Shown here: positions 41,887 through 49,843 of the stretch, piece by piece
How positions within the stretch are numbered: the first letter of the stretch is position 1
Layout: each line of letters begins with the position of its first letter
Assembly: GCA_902796805.1 (NCBI GenBank)
Contig: CADBQG010000015.1
Coordinates: forward strand, 1 to 64,000
Direction: 5' to 3'
Length of the DNA: 64,000 nucleotides
Source of the DNA: an uncultured Bacteroidota bacterium
GTDB taxonomy: Bacteria; Bacteroidota; Bacteroidia; Bacteroidales; WCHB1-69
The notes under the pieces: model-generated
What the model saw: the letters and a program-made list of their open reading frames with translations, nothing else
What the model was told of the DNA's origin: nothing
Databases searched by the model: none
Program-made: the position numbers and the translations under genes

Positions 41887-42975
41887 ATGAAAAATATCAT
41901 CACATTTGCAGTTATGGCGTTCATAGCTGTGTCATGCAGTAACATTTCACAAAAAGACAATACCGGCATGGAAAACCAAAAACCAGCTACATACACCGAC
42001 GGCAACAAATATGTTCCTTACGACCAACGCACAGGCGAGGAGGCGGTGGTTTATTTCACGCGCGACCTCTCGGCTGAAGGGCTTATAAAGGCATACGAGA
42101 AGGTGAGCGGTAATATAGAGGGCAGAGTGGGCGTGAAACTGCACACCGGCGAGCAGAACGGCCCTAACATAATCCCGAGCGAATGGGTTCGCGCACTGAT
42201 TGAGAAGGATCTGAAAGACGCTTCCATAATAGAGACCAACACCTATTACGAAGGCGACAGATACACGACCGAGCAGCACCGCAAGACCCTTGAAGTCAAC
42301 GGCTGGACGTTCTGTCCTGTGGACATTCTCGACGAGGACGACACAGCGACATTTCCGGTAGTCGGCGGCAAGTGGTTCGAAAAGATGTCGATGGGAAGTC
42401 ATCTCAAGAACTACAATTCGATGGTTGCGCTTACTCATTTCAAGGGACATGCGCAGGGCGGCTTCGGCGGTAGTAACAAGAACATAGGCATCGGCTGCGC
42501 CGACGGCAGGATAGGCAAGGCATGGATACACACCACGCCCGGCCAGGACAACCAGTGGGACATAGCAGAAGAGGAGTTCATGGAGCGCATGACAGAGTCG
42601 ACAAAGGCAGCCATCGATTTCTTCGGCAGCCGTGTCGCATACATGAATGTGATGCGCAACATGTCGGTGTCGTGCGACTGCGAGGGCGTTGCCGCCGAGC
42701 CTGTTGTAACGCCGAACGTAGGCATACTTTCATCCACCGACATCCTTGCAGTGGACCAGGCCTGCGTTGACATCATATACGCCATGACCGCAGAAGAGCA
42801 CAAGGATATGGTTGAGCGCATAGAGAGCCGCCACGGCCTGCGCCAGCTCAGCTATATGAAGGAATTAGGCATGGGTCATGACAAATATATTCTTATCGAC
42901 CTCGACAACGGGGGGAAGAAAATCACCGCCGCAGAGGCGGCAAAAGGACTGAAACCCTTTGTGGCTCATGAATAA
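41887..42975 (+). CDS. DUF362 lipoprotein
   Basis: A 362-residue protein with a lipoprotein signal (FIAVSCSN, Cys at ~18). The rest is a DUF362 domain: VGVKLHTGEQNGPNIIPSEWV in part, VALTHFKGHAQGGFGGSNKNIGIGC, the paired Cys SCDCEG and SSTDILAVDQACVDII. DUF362 proteins are often found with ferredoxins and redox enzymes, but their reaction is not established. No ferredoxin motif is fused here. The lipobox puts it outside the inner membrane. Its end overlaps queE by 8 nt, and it follows rnfC by 45 nt. Confidence 0.85.
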   Translation: MKNIITFAVMAFIAVSCSNISQKDNTGMENQKPATYTDGNKYVPYDQRTGEEAVVYFTRDLSAEGLIKAYEKVSGNIEGRVGVKLHTGEQNGPNIIPSEWVRALIEKDLKDASIIETNTYYEGDRYTTEQHRKTLEVNGWTFCPVDILDEDDTATFPVVGGKWFEKMSMGSHLKNYNSMVALTHFKGHAQGGFGGSNKNIGIGCADGRIGKAWIHTTPGQDNQWDIAEEEFMERMTESTKAAIDFFGSRVAYMNVMRNMSVSCDCEGVAAEPVVTPNVGILSSTDILAVDQACVDIIYAMTAEEHKDMVERIESRHGLRQLSYMKELGMGHDKYILIDLDNGGKKITAAEAAKGLKPFVAHE

Positions 42976-43582
42976 GGCGGGAAAGCAAAGGATACCGGTT
43001 GTGGAGGAATTCTACTCCCTTCAGGGCGAGGGCTTCAACACCGGAAGGCCTGCTTGGTTCGTGCGTGTGGGCGGTTGCGAGGTGGGATGCTCGTTTTGCG
43101 ACGAGATGCGCGCCTGGGACGCCTCGCGTTACCCGGACGTGGAGATAGACGACATAGTGGTGCGTGCGGCGGCCTGCCCGGCAAAGGCTGTGGTGGTTAC
43201 CGGCGGCGAACCATTGCTCTACGATATGTCGTACCTCTGCGACAGCCTTCGCAAGGCAGGTGTAAAGCGCTTTCTCGAGACCTCCGGCTCGCAGCCACTA
43301 ACCGGGGAGTGGGACTGGATTTGCCTGTCGCCAAAGTATGGCGCAACACCTAACGAGGAACTCTACGACAAAGCCGACGAACTCAAGGTTGTGGTCGGTT
43401 CTGCCGAGGATTTCGCCTGGGCTGAACTCAATGCAGCCAAAGTCCACGATAAATGCCACCTCTTTCTCCAGCCAGACTGGAACCGCTGCAATGTGGTGAT
43501 TAAGGAAATTGTGGACTATATACTCAAAAATCCTAAATGGAGGATGTCGCTCCAGACACACAAATATATCCAAATACTCTGA
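42968..43582 (+). CDS. queE: 7-carboxy-7-deazaguanine synthase
   Basis: A 204-residue radical SAM enzyme that makes 7-carboxy-7-deazaguanine from carboxytetrahydropterin for queuosine. Marks are EEFYSLQGEGFNTGRPAWFVRVGGCEVGCSFCD in part, with the CX3CX2C cluster motif CEVGCSFC, VVTGGEPLLY, and the ETSG segment. The ATG at 42968 overlaps the DUF362 gene by 8 nt and is preferred over an in-frame TTG 9 nt earlier. queF and queC are about 6 kb downstream. Confidence 0.94.
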   Translation: MNKAGKQRIPVVEEFYSLQGEGFNTGRPAWFVRVGGCEVGCSFCDEMRAWDASRYPDVEIDDIVVRAAACPAKAVVVTGGEPLLYDMSYLCDSLRKAGVKRFLETSGSQPLTGEWDWICLSPKYGATPNEELYDKADELKVVVGSAEDFAWAELNAAKVHDKCHLFLQPDWNRCNVVIKEIVDYILKNPKWRMSLQTHKYIQIL

Positions 43583-43586
43583 CACG

Positions 43587-43877
43587 ATGAAATCTGACAA
43601 CCATACTGCAAGTCTGAAGGAACTGTTCGCCCAGTTTGTGAGACAGTCGGGAAAGCAACACCTGCTCGACAAGCAGATAATGTTCGAGCGTTGGAAAGAC
43701 TATGTCGGCGATATCTGTGCGCAGCATTCGAAATGTACGGACCTCAAGAACGGCATTCTCTATGTGAAGGTGAACAATGCCGCGCTGAAATTCGAGCTTT
43801 TCGGGCATAAATCGCAGATTGTTGAGCGAATTAACAATGACCTCGGCCCGTTGGTGAAGGACATTATTTTCAGGTAG
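43587..43877 (+). CDS. DUF721 (DciA-like) protein
   Basis: A 96-residue protein of the DUF721 family. The core is IMFERWKDYVGDICAQHSKCTDLKNGILYVKVNNAALKFEL in part, with the pattern W-x2-Y/x-VG and a strand pair GILYVKV...LKFELFGHK. DUF721 members include DciA, the helicase loader of many bacteria; some are of unknown role. Start chosen at ATG 43587, 4 nt after the queE stop. Confidence 0.8.
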   Translation: MKSDNHTASLKELFAQFVRQSGKQHLLDKQIMFERWKDYVGDICAQHSKCTDLKNGILYVKVNNAALKFELFGHKSQIVERINNDLGPLVKDIIFR

Positions 43878-43889
43878 GGCTTGGGTTGA

Positions 43890-44351
43890 ATGAACATGGG
43901 GCAGGACAAAGTGATGAATGAGTTGTCGGAAATACTGGTCTCGTGCGGTTGCTCGCTTGTTGTGAGGAGTGCCGGAGGCGACATCACGACATATAGCAAG
44001 AAGGGCGTTCGCGACCTGATCTGGTTGATTGACAACGAACCGGGGCGTCTTCGCGGCGCCGATGTGGCCGACAAGGTTGTGGGCAAGGCCGCCGCCGGCC
44101 TGATGGTGAATGCCGGCGTGAGGTCGGTTTACGCGAAAGTAATCAGCGTTCTGGCCGTTGAAGTGTTGAAAAGCGCAAGCGTCGCGTTCTCCTACGACGA
44201 CCTGACAGACAGGATTACGGTGCCTGAGGGAGACACACGCTGCAGGCTTGAGGACATTGTCGAGAAAGCCGAAAACCCCAGGCAGATAGAGACGATGTTG
44301 AGAAAGCATTTTGAAGAAAGACAATTATCTGTTATAAATACAAAAAAGTGA
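43890..44351 (+). CDS. DUF1893 protein (deaminase-like fold)
   Basis: A 153-residue protein of the DUF1893 family. Family marks are CSLVVRSAGGDITTYSKKGVRDL in part, then GADVADKVVGKAAAGLMVNAGV and VYAKVISVLAVEVLKSASV. The fold is thought to be related to cytidine deaminases, but the usual zinc-binding PCxxC is not seen and no activity is known. It is 12 nt after the DUF721 gene and touches the ECF S-component gene, a recurring pairing that suggests a link to vitamin or cofactor uptake. Confidence 0.82.
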   Translation: MNMGQDKVMNELSEILVSCGCSLVVRSAGGDITTYSKKGVRDLIWLIDNEPGRLRGADVADKVVGKAAAGLMVNAGVRSVYAKVISVLAVEVLKSASVAFSYDDLTDRITVPEGDTRCRLEDIVEKAENPRQIETMLRKHFEERQLSVINTKK

Positions 44352-44353
44352 TT

Positions 44354-44863
44354 ATGGAATCTACAGTTAACCTTTATTCTTTGAGTCTTAAAGATATAAA
44401 GACTTATCTCTTCGCGATGTTTTTTGTTGTGGGGAATATCCTTTTCCCCCAACTGTGCCACCTTGTGCCAAATGGAGGCCATATATTCCTTCCGATATAC
44501 TTCTTCACGTTGATAGGAGCGTATAAATACGGCTGGAAAGTAGGTTTGTTGACGGCGGTTGCCTCGCCGCTTGTGAATTCGTTCCTGTTTGGAATGCCTG
44601 CGCCGGCCGTGCTGCCTTTGATTTTGGTAAAATCAGTGCTTTTGGCTTTCAGTGCGGCATTCGTGGCAGCCAGGTTCAAGGAAGTCTCGCTGCTTCTCAT
44701 GTTCCTCGTTGTGATGCTGTACCAGGTTTCGGGATGCCTTGTAGAGACCATCGTGGAGGGTTCTTTCGCGGCCGGGTTTTCCGATTTTGTCGTTGGAATC
44801 CCCGGTATGCTTGTCCAGATATTCGGAGGTTTCCTGGTTGTGAGGTTCTTGTTGAAAAAATAG
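44354..44863 (+). CDS. ECF transporter S component (substrate-binding membrane protein)
   Basis: A 169-residue protein with about five or six membrane helices (FAMFFVVGNILFPQLCHLV; LPIYFFTLIGAYKYGWKVGLLTAVASPLVNSFLFG in part; VVMLYQVSGCLVETI; VQIFGGFLVVRFLL). This is the plan of an energy-coupling-factor S component, which binds a vitamin or metal. The A and T components are not in the window, so it would use shared ones. It starts just after DUF1893; GTG at 44348 is an alternative start. Substrate unknown. Confidence 0.8.
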   Translation: MESTVNLYSLSLKDIKTYLFAMFFVVGNILFPQLCHLVPNGGHIFLPIYFFTLIGAYKYGWKVGLLTAVASPLVNSFLFGMPAPAVLPLILVKSVLLAFSAAFVAARFKEVSLLLMFLVVMLYQVSGCLVETIVEGSFAAGFSDFVVGIPGMLVQIFGGFLVVRFLLKK

Positions 44864-44884
44864 TCATCTCAAAAGAATGAAGTC

Positions 44885-45073
44885 ATGAGAATAGGAATGA
44901 CAGAAATAATAGTTATCGCCCTTATTGTTCTTCTACTTTTTGGAGGAAAAAAGATTCCTGAACTTATGAAAGGTCTTGGAAAGGGCGTTCGTTCGTTCAA
45001 GGATGGCATCGACGGCAAGGACGAAGGTCAGTTGCCGGGCGGAAAGCAGGAAACCCCGAAGGAAGGTGAGTGA
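44885..45073 (+). CDS. tatA: Twin-arginine translocase subunit TatA/E
   Basis: A 62-residue TatA: one short membrane helix (TEIIVIALIVLLLFG), the FGGKKIPEL hinge, an amphipathic helix (GLGKGVRSFKDGI) and a charged tail. It forms the pore of the Tat system for folded proteins. It lies 21 nt after the ECF gene and 3 nt before tatC. Confidence 0.93.
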   Translation: MRIGMTEIIVIALIVLLLFGGKKIPELMKGLGKGVRSFKDGIDGKDEGQLPGGKQETPKEGE

Positions 45074-45076
45074 TCT

Positions 45077-45835
45077 ATGCCGGATGCCGGAAAATCGTTC
45101 TGGGATCACCTCGACGACCTGCGAACAAGCCTGATAAGGATTGTGATAGCCGTTGCGGTCTTCACAGTGCTGGCGTTTTGTTTCAAAGATCTCCTCTTCA
45201 GGATTGTTCTCGCTCCCAAGGATTCGTCGTTTTTCATATACCGGTTGCTGCGAGCGGATGATTTCTCCTTGAATCTCATGAATGTTGGTCTCACCGAGCA
45301 GTTCATGGTTCACCTCAAGGCGGCTTTCGCTTTCGGAGTGCTGATGGCGTCGCCGTATGTCATAAAGGTGCTCTTCGATTTTGTAAGTCCGGCGCTCTAT
45401 GAAAACGAGAAAAAGCATTCAACGGTGGTGGTGGTCTCCGCGTATGTGATGTTCATGATGGGCGTAGCGCTGAACTATCTGCTGATTTTCCCGCTCACGG
45501 TGCGTTTCCTTGGCACGTACCAAGTGAGTCCCGATGTCGCTAATATGCTGACATTGGACTCCTACATGAGTACCCTGCTTATGATGAGCATTGTTTTCGG
45601 CATAGTCTTCGAGGTGCCTGTGGTTTGCTGGATATTGGCGCGTCTCGGACTTCTGCGGGCGGAGAGCATGACGGAATACCGCCGCCATGCGATAGTCGCG
45701 ATACTTGTAATTGCCGCCGTCATCACGCCCACCGCCGACGCCTTCACACTGTTGATAGTATCGCTGCCGATATGGCTTCTCTACGAGGCCAGCATCCTGA
45801 TTGTGAGGTCGACGGAAAGGAAGACGGCAGAGTAG
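45077..45835 (+). CDS. tatC: Twin-arginine translocase subunit TatC
   Basis: A 252-residue membrane protein with six helices. The N-terminal signal-binding motif is FWDHLDDLRTSLIRI, followed by FKAAFAFGVLMASPYVIKVLFDFVSPALYENEK-type first loops (HLKAAFAFGVLMASPYV seen here) and the conserved PTADAFTLLIVSLPIWLLYE. TatC recognises twin-arginine signal peptides. It ends the long plus-strand run; the convergent gene starts 8 nt beyond. Confidence 0.95.
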   Translation: MPDAGKSFWDHLDDLRTSLIRIVIAVAVFTVLAFCFKDLLFRIVLAPKDSSFFIYRLLRADDFSLNLMNVGLTEQFMVHLKAAFAFGVLMASPYVIKVLFDFVSPALYENEKKHSTVVVVSAYVMFMMGVALNYLLIFPLTVRFLGTYQVSPDVANMLTLDSYMSTLLMMSIVFGIVFEVPVVCWILARLGLLRAESMTEYRRHAIVAILVIAAVITPTADAFTLLIVSLPIWLLYEASILIVRSTERKTAE

Positions 45836-45843
45836 GGGAGCTT

Positions 45844-46590
45844 TTATTGCCGCCAAACGTACATGACTATTGCCGCCGCTATGCCTGCGTTCAGAGACTC
45901 TGCGCGGGTGTCAGGGTGTTTTTTCGTTATCGTTATCCTGTCGGAAATAACAGCGGCTACTTTGTCGGAGATGCCGTTGGCTTCGTTGCCTATGACAATT
46001 ATGTCGGAGTCGGAGAATTTGAAATCGCTGATATCCTTCCCTTCAGTGAATGTCCCCACAACCCTTCTGTGCCTGTTGCGTGTGGCGAGGAATGCCGCGA
46101 GGTCGAGTCTGTGCACATCGACGTTGGTGAAAGAGCCCATTGTGGCCTGTATTGTCTTGGGGTTGTACAGTTCCACGCAGTTCAGGGAGCATACTATTGT
46201 TTTGATTCCGAACCAGTCGGCGGTGCGGATAATGGTGCCGAGGTTTCCGGGGTCGGAGATGTTGTCGAGGGCGAGGACGGGCCTGCTGTCAGTAATGGGC
46301 GGCAGTGTTAGTCGCTGCCTGCACACGGCGAGAATCTCAGGAGGTGTGTGCAGTGTGCTCATTCGCTCCATGTCTTGGCAAGTCACCCGGGTGACGTTGC
46401 CGAATGCCGAAAGCCAGCTTTCGTTCTTGTAGAACGACTCTTCAGTGGCGAACACTTCAACTGTTTCAAAAGCCGAGTCTGATAGCATTTTCACCGACTT
46501 GGCGCCTTCAACGATGAAGAGGCCGAGTTCCTCCCTGAATTTTTTGGAGTGGAGTTTCCTGACTTCCGAAATCCTGTTTTTGCTTGTCAT
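45844..46590 (-). CDS. SpoU-family RNA 2'-O-methyltransferase
   Basis: A 248-residue SPOUT methyltransferase with N-terminal substrate-binding domain (SKKFREELGLFIVEGAKSV). The three motifs are clear: ISDPGNLGTIIRTADWFG (motif 1), DIIVIGNEANGIS (motif 2) and ESLNAGIAAAIVMY (motif 3). It methylates ribose in rRNA or tRNA; the site is unknown. It is the last gene of a minus-strand group with rpsT and a thioesterase (7 nt gap). Confidence 0.92.
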   Translation of the reverse strand: MTSKNRISEVRKLHSKKFREELGLFIVEGAKSVKMLSDSAFETVEVFATEESFYKNESWLSAFGNVTRVTCQDMERMSTLHTPPEILAVCRQRLTLPPITDSRPVLALDNISDPGNLGTIIRTADWFGIKTIVCSLNCVELYNPKTIQATMGSFTNVDVHRLDLAAFLATRNRHRRVVGTFTEGKDISDFKFSDSDIIVIGNEANGISDKVAAVISDRITITKKHPDTRAESLNAGIAAAIVMYVWRQ

Positions 46591-46597
46591 TGCTCGT

Positions 46598-47023
46598 TCA
46601 GATGCCTTCGAAGTCCCTTATTTTGGATTTGTAGGCCTCGTTTACCGGTATTGAACTGTGTGTGTGGCGGTCGAAGCCGGCCAGCACGCTTTTGCATCTT
46701 GTCTTCACGGTGTCGGTCTTGGTGTCGCGCAGCTGCTGAATCATCGTCAGGCTCTTGTTTCCTATCTCGACAATCTTCGACTCGCATACAAGAGTGTCGT
46801 GAAAAAGTACGGGATGCATGAAGTCGAGTTCTATATGCACCAAAACCAGGTCGATGGTTGTCCAGTCGACCTGGTTTTGAAGTACTTTCTCTAAATATGC
46901 ACTCCGTCCTAAGTCAAAGTAGTGGCATTGATTGCCGTTGTTGACATGTGCGAATGGGTCGAGGTCGCTCATCCGCACCTGGACGGGTGCCGAAACTTTG
47001 AATTCCGGGCTGTTAGAGGGCAT
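46598..47023 (-). CDS. Hotdog-fold acyl-CoA thioesterase (4HBT family)
   Basis: A 141-residue protein of the 4-hydroxybenzoyl-CoA thioesterase group. The active-site part is [22 protein letters not shown], with Asp and the HVNN motif; the long helix [14 protein letters not shown] part is read as [10 protein letters not shown]. It splits acyl-CoA thioesters; the substrate is unknown. Its start overlaps the rpsT stop by 11 nt, so it is co-transcribed with rpsT. Confidence 0.88.
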   Translation of the reverse strand: MPSNSPEFKVSAPVQVRMSDLDPFAHVNNGNQCHYFDLGRSAYLEKVLQNQVDWTTIDLVLVHIELDFMHPVLFHDTLVCESKIVEIGNKSLTMIQQLRDTKTDTVKTRCKSVLAGFDRHTHSSIPVNEAYKSKIRDFEGI

Positions 47024-47264
47024 TAATCTTTTTCATGAGGCCGGACTTGAGGTTAGCGGCCTTGTTCTTGTGGATCATACCTCTTTTTGCGAGCTTGTCG
47101 ATCATGGAGTTCATCGACGAAACCTTTTGCATTGCTTCGTTCTTGTCATTTATCGCGCGTATGTCGCGCAAAGCGTTGCGCATTGTCTTGGAATAGTAGC
47201 GGTTTGCCAATCTTTTTCTTTCGTTTGCTCTGATTCTTTTGACAGAAGACTTGTGATTTGCCAT
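47013..47264 (-). CDS. rpsT: 30S ribosomal protein S20
   Basis: An 83-residue S20 ([20 protein letters not shown] in the N-terminus, [24 protein letters not shown] towards the end). It binds 16S rRNA and helps early 30S assembly. A -7 box lies 48 nt upstream. The thioesterase gene overlaps its end by 11 nt. Confidence 0.96.
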   Translation of the reverse strand: MANHKSSVKRIRANERKRLANRYYSKTMRNALRDIRAINDKNEAMQKVSSMNSMIDKLAKRGMIHKNKAANLKSGLMKKINAL

Positions 47265-47311
47265 TATTTCTGATTGTTTTTTAGTTATTTACGTTATAAA
47301 ATTTCGGACGG

Positions 47312-47319
47312 CAAAGATA
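47312..47319 (-). promoter_or_regulatory. -7 box for rpsT operon
   Basis: CAAAGATA on the plus strand reads TATCTTTG on the minus strand, an exact match, about 48 nt before the rpsT start. Confidence 0.6.
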
Positions 47320-47418
47320 GTTTTTTTTTAAATATCTACAACAGGCGGTTGAAAATATTTTCCGATATTTATTTTCGTACTTTAATGATGGTTTATAAAG
47401 TCTGTTTGAAGTGTGCAA

Positions 47419-48165
47419 TTATCTGTTAATAAGATATATGCACGGGATTTTCCCAAGTTGGTTCTCTTCTTGGGAGAAGTGTTTGCGCCATTTTGATATT
47501 GACTGTGTTTTGAGGAACTGTTTCTCGGAGGTGAGGTTTGCCGCGATGCAGAGTCGTGTTGTGGGTTTGCACACTTTGCAAAGAGAGGCGGTCATCCTGT
47601 TGTTCCTGTAAGGGGTCTCTATGAAGACCTGTGTGTGTCCGGTTTTTATGGCAACAGCCTCGATGTCAGATATTTTCCTTTCCCTGTCGTGTTGTTCTGA
47701 CGGCAGGTATCCGTGGAATGTGAATGTCTGCCCGTTGAGGCCGCTGCCCATGAGCGCGAGGATGATGGAACTCGGGCCGATTAGGGGCACCACTTCGATG
47801 CCGAGCTGGTGTGCCTTGTCGACGGCCTTGTGTCCGGGGTCGGCCACGCATGGGACGCCCGCCTCCGACATGAGCCCCACGTTGTGTCCCTCGAGGCACG
47901 GCTTCAGGAACTCGTTGAGGTCGGCACCCTGAGTGTGCTCGTTAAGTTCGAAGAATGTGAGCTCGTCGATGGCTTTCTTTATTCCGGCGTATTTCAGGAA
48001 GCGCCGCGCTGTGCGCACCGCCTCAACAATGTAGTAATCTGTTTTGTTTATTATGTCGCTGTTCGCTTGCGGGAAAAACTGTTCGAAGGCTCCCTCTGCA
48101 AGCGGCACGGGGATGAGGTAAAGTTTTCCGCTGGTGCTGTTGTTCTCCATCTCTTTGGGGTTCAT
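47419..48165 (-). CDS. RsmI-like tetrapyrrole-methylase-fold methyltransferase
   Basis: A 248-residue SAM-dependent methyltransferase with the tetrapyrrole methylase fold. Marks are LYLIPVPLAEG at the N-terminus, NVGLMSEAGVPCVADPGHKAV (the GxPxxxDPG motif), VVPLIGPSSIILALMGSGL and FIETPYRN. RsmI makes 2'-O-Cm1402 in 16S rRNA; this shorter Bacteroidota form may be a paralogue with another target. It lies 4 nt after the deaminase gene on the minus strand. Confidence 0.85.
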   Translation of the reverse strand: MNPKEMENNSTSGKLYLIPVPLAEGAFEQFFPQANSDIINKTDYYIVEAVRTARRFLKYAGIKKAIDELTFFELNEHTQGADLNEFLKPCLEGHNVGLMSEAGVPCVADPGHKAVDKAHQLGIEVVPLIGPSSIILALMGSGLNGQTFTFHGYLPSEQHDRERKISDIEAVAIKTGHTQVFIETPYRNNRMTASLCKVCKPTTRLCIAANLTSEKQFLKTQSISKWRKHFSQEENQLGKIPCIYLINR

Positions 48166-48169
48166 GTAT

Positions 48170-48640
48170 TTAGTACTCTATCTTGTTCTCGAACTGTTTC
48201 CACTTTTCGAATGTCTTGGCGGCCATCTCGCTGTCGTGCTGTTCGGTTTTGATGGAATAACAGTCTATGGGCTTGCCGATCTCGTTGTAGATGAAGGTGT
48301 CGTCGAAGCCAGCCTCTGCGGCGATTTCGCAGGATGCGCCGAAGAAGACCCGGCGCGGCCTTGCCCAGTATATTGCGCCGAAGCACATCGGGCACGGCTC
48401 GCTGCTGGCGTATATCTCGCAGCCCGACAGCTGGAATGTGCCGAGGTTCTTGCAGGCGTCCCGTATGGCGCATACTTCTGCGTGGGCGGTCGGGTCGTTG
48501 TTGGCGGTAACCATGTTGCGTCCCCGTCCCACAATAACGCCGTCTTTCACAACCACTGCCCCGAACGGGCCTCCGCTGCCGGTTTCGAAGCATTCGTTTG
48601 CCAGCCTTACGGCCTCTTCCATGAATTTTTTGCGGTACAT
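48170..48640 (-). CDS. Guanine/cytidine deaminase-like protein
   Basis: A 156-residue zinc deaminase. The zinc site is formed by [16 protein letters not shown] His (read here as [10 protein letters not shown]) and [27 protein letters not shown] precedes them. The closeness to bacterial guanine deaminase (GuaD) is seen in the C-terminal part with [10 protein letters not shown]; tRNA adenosine deaminase is an alternative. The start at 48640 is supported by the -7 box at 48667-48674; a longer frame would run through the promoter. Confidence 0.85.
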   Translation of the reverse strand: MYRKKFMEEAVRLANECFETGSGGPFGAVVVKDGVIVGRGRNMVTANNDPTAHAEVCAIRDACKNLGTFQLSGCEIYASSEPCPMCFGAIYWARPRRVFFGASCEIAAEAGFDDTFIYNEIGKPIDCYSIKTEQHDSEMAAKTFEKWKQFENKIEY

Positions 48641-48666
48641 TTCAAGTGTTTTTTTTGTTTGCGCCG

Positions 48667-48674
48667 CGAAGATA
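48667..48674 (-). promoter_or_regulatory. -7 box for the deaminase-rsmI-like operon
   Basis: CGAAGATA on the plus strand reads TATCTTCG on the minus strand, one mismatch, 27 nt before the start at 48640. It stands back-to-back with the queF promoter. Confidence 0.5.
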
Positions 48675-48685
48675 CTTATTTTTCT

Positions 48686-48693
48686 TACTTTTG
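48686..48693 (+). promoter_or_regulatory. -7 box for queF-queC operon
   Basis: TACTTTTG is an exact consensus match 18 nt before the queF ATG at 48711. Confidence 0.6.
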
Positions 48694-48710
48694 CGCAAAA
48701 ATTTCCAAAC

Positions 48711-49190
48711 ATGTCGAGAAACTCAGATGAATTGAAAGGCGTGACGCTGCTGGGCAATCAGAACGTGCCGTACGGATACGAGTATAACCCCGGAGTGCTG
48801 GAGGCTTTCGAGAACAAGCATCCTGAAAACGAATATGTGGTTGCATTGGACTGTCCGGAGTTCACATCGCTGTGTCCCAAGACCGGCCAGCCCGACTTCG
48901 GGCGTATTGTGGTCAGGTATATTCCTGAAAGGCTCATGGTTGAGAGCAAGAGCCTGAAACTCTACCTTTTCAGCTTCCGCAACCACGGTGATTTCCACGA
49001 GGACTGTGTCAATATTATAATGAAAGACCTGGTGCGGCTGATGTCGCCCAAATATATAGAAGTTGAAGGAATTTTCAATCCGCGCGGCGGCATTTCCATA
49101 ATACCTTTCGCCAATTACGGCGACAGCGCCCACCAGGACATGGTGAGACGCAGGATAGTTGATGTTCTTGGAACGAGGAGGCAGGCATGA
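48711..49190 (+). CDS. queF: NADPH-dependent 7-cyano-7-deazaguanine reductase
   Basis: A 159-residue QueF of the short type. It reduces preQ0 to preQ1 in queuosine synthesis. The catalytic Cys lies in [13 protein letters not shown], followed by the family [22 protein letters not shown] in part and a C-terminal strand with [12 protein letters not shown]. Start at 48711 is set by the promoter at 48686-48693. The end overlaps queC by 4 nt. Confidence 0.95.
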   Translation: MSRNSDELKGVTLLGNQNVPYGYEYNPGVLEAFENKHPENEYVVALDCPEFTSLCPKTGQPDFGRIVVRYIPERLMVESKSLKLYLFSFRNHGDFHEDCVNIIMKDLVRLMSPKYIEVEGIFNPRGGISIIPFANYGDSAHQDMVRRRIVDVLGTRRQA

Positions 49191-49843
49191 AGGACTCGCT
49201 AATCGTGTTTTCCGGGGGCATGGATTCCACCACCATGCTCTACGAGTATCAGGAAAGAATTGCCCTTGCGGTCACTTTCGACTACGGCTCTTTGCAGAAC
49301 GCCGAGGAGCGGAAGTTCGCCGTGATGCATTGCGCCCGCCTGGGCATAAAGCACATAGTTGTTCCGATGGACTTCATGCGCAGGCATTTCAAGAGCGCCC
49401 TTCTCTCCTCTCCCGACGACATACCTACGGATGAATACAACGAAAGCAACATGAAATCGACAGTAGTGCCCTTCAGGAACGGCATAATGCTGTCGGTGGC
49501 GGCCGGCATTGCCGAGAGCAACGGGCTCGGAAGGGTGATGATAGCGAACCATTCTGGCGACCATGCCGTCTATCCCGACTGCCGGCCGGGATTCGTGAAG
49601 GCGATGTCGGAGGCCGTCAGGAACGGGACATACAACGCTGTCGAGGTTTTCGCCCCGTACACAAACATTGACAAGGCGGCGATAGCCCGCCGGGGCTTGG
49701 GACTGGGTTTAGACTATTCGGAGACATATTCGTGCTACAAGGGCGGTAAGGTGCACTGCGGCGCCTGTGCCACCTGCCGTGAACGCAGGGCGGCCCTTGC
49801 AGCAGCCGGCATCAACGACACTACTGTTTACGAGTCGGCATGA
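49187..49843 (+). CDS. queC: 7-cyano-7-deazaguanine synthase
   Basis: A 218-residue ATP-pyrophosphatase family enzyme that turns 7-carboxy-7-deazaguanine into preQ0. The ATP loop is FSGGMDSTT, then [11 protein letters not shown]; the C-terminal zinc site shows [21 protein letters not shown] (first 20 residues shown only in part: [12 protein letters not shown]). It overlaps queF by 4 nt and the next gene by 4 nt, so all three are translated together. Confidence 0.95.
   Translation: MKDSLIVFSGGMDSTTMLYEYQERIALAVTFDYGSLQNAEERKFAVMHCARLGIKHIVVPMDFMRRHFKSALLSSPDDIPTDEYNESNMKSTVVPFRNGIMLSVAAGIAESNGLGRVMIANHSGDHAVYPDCRPGFVKAMSEAVRNGTYNAVEVFAPYTNIDKAAIARRGLGLGLDYSETYSCYKGGKVHCGACATCRERRAALAAAGINDTTVYESA

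Noticed and set aside
48291..48710. N-terminal extension of queF through the deaminase gene
   Set aside because: It runs antisense through a conserved gene and across both promoters; QueF homology begins right after 48711.
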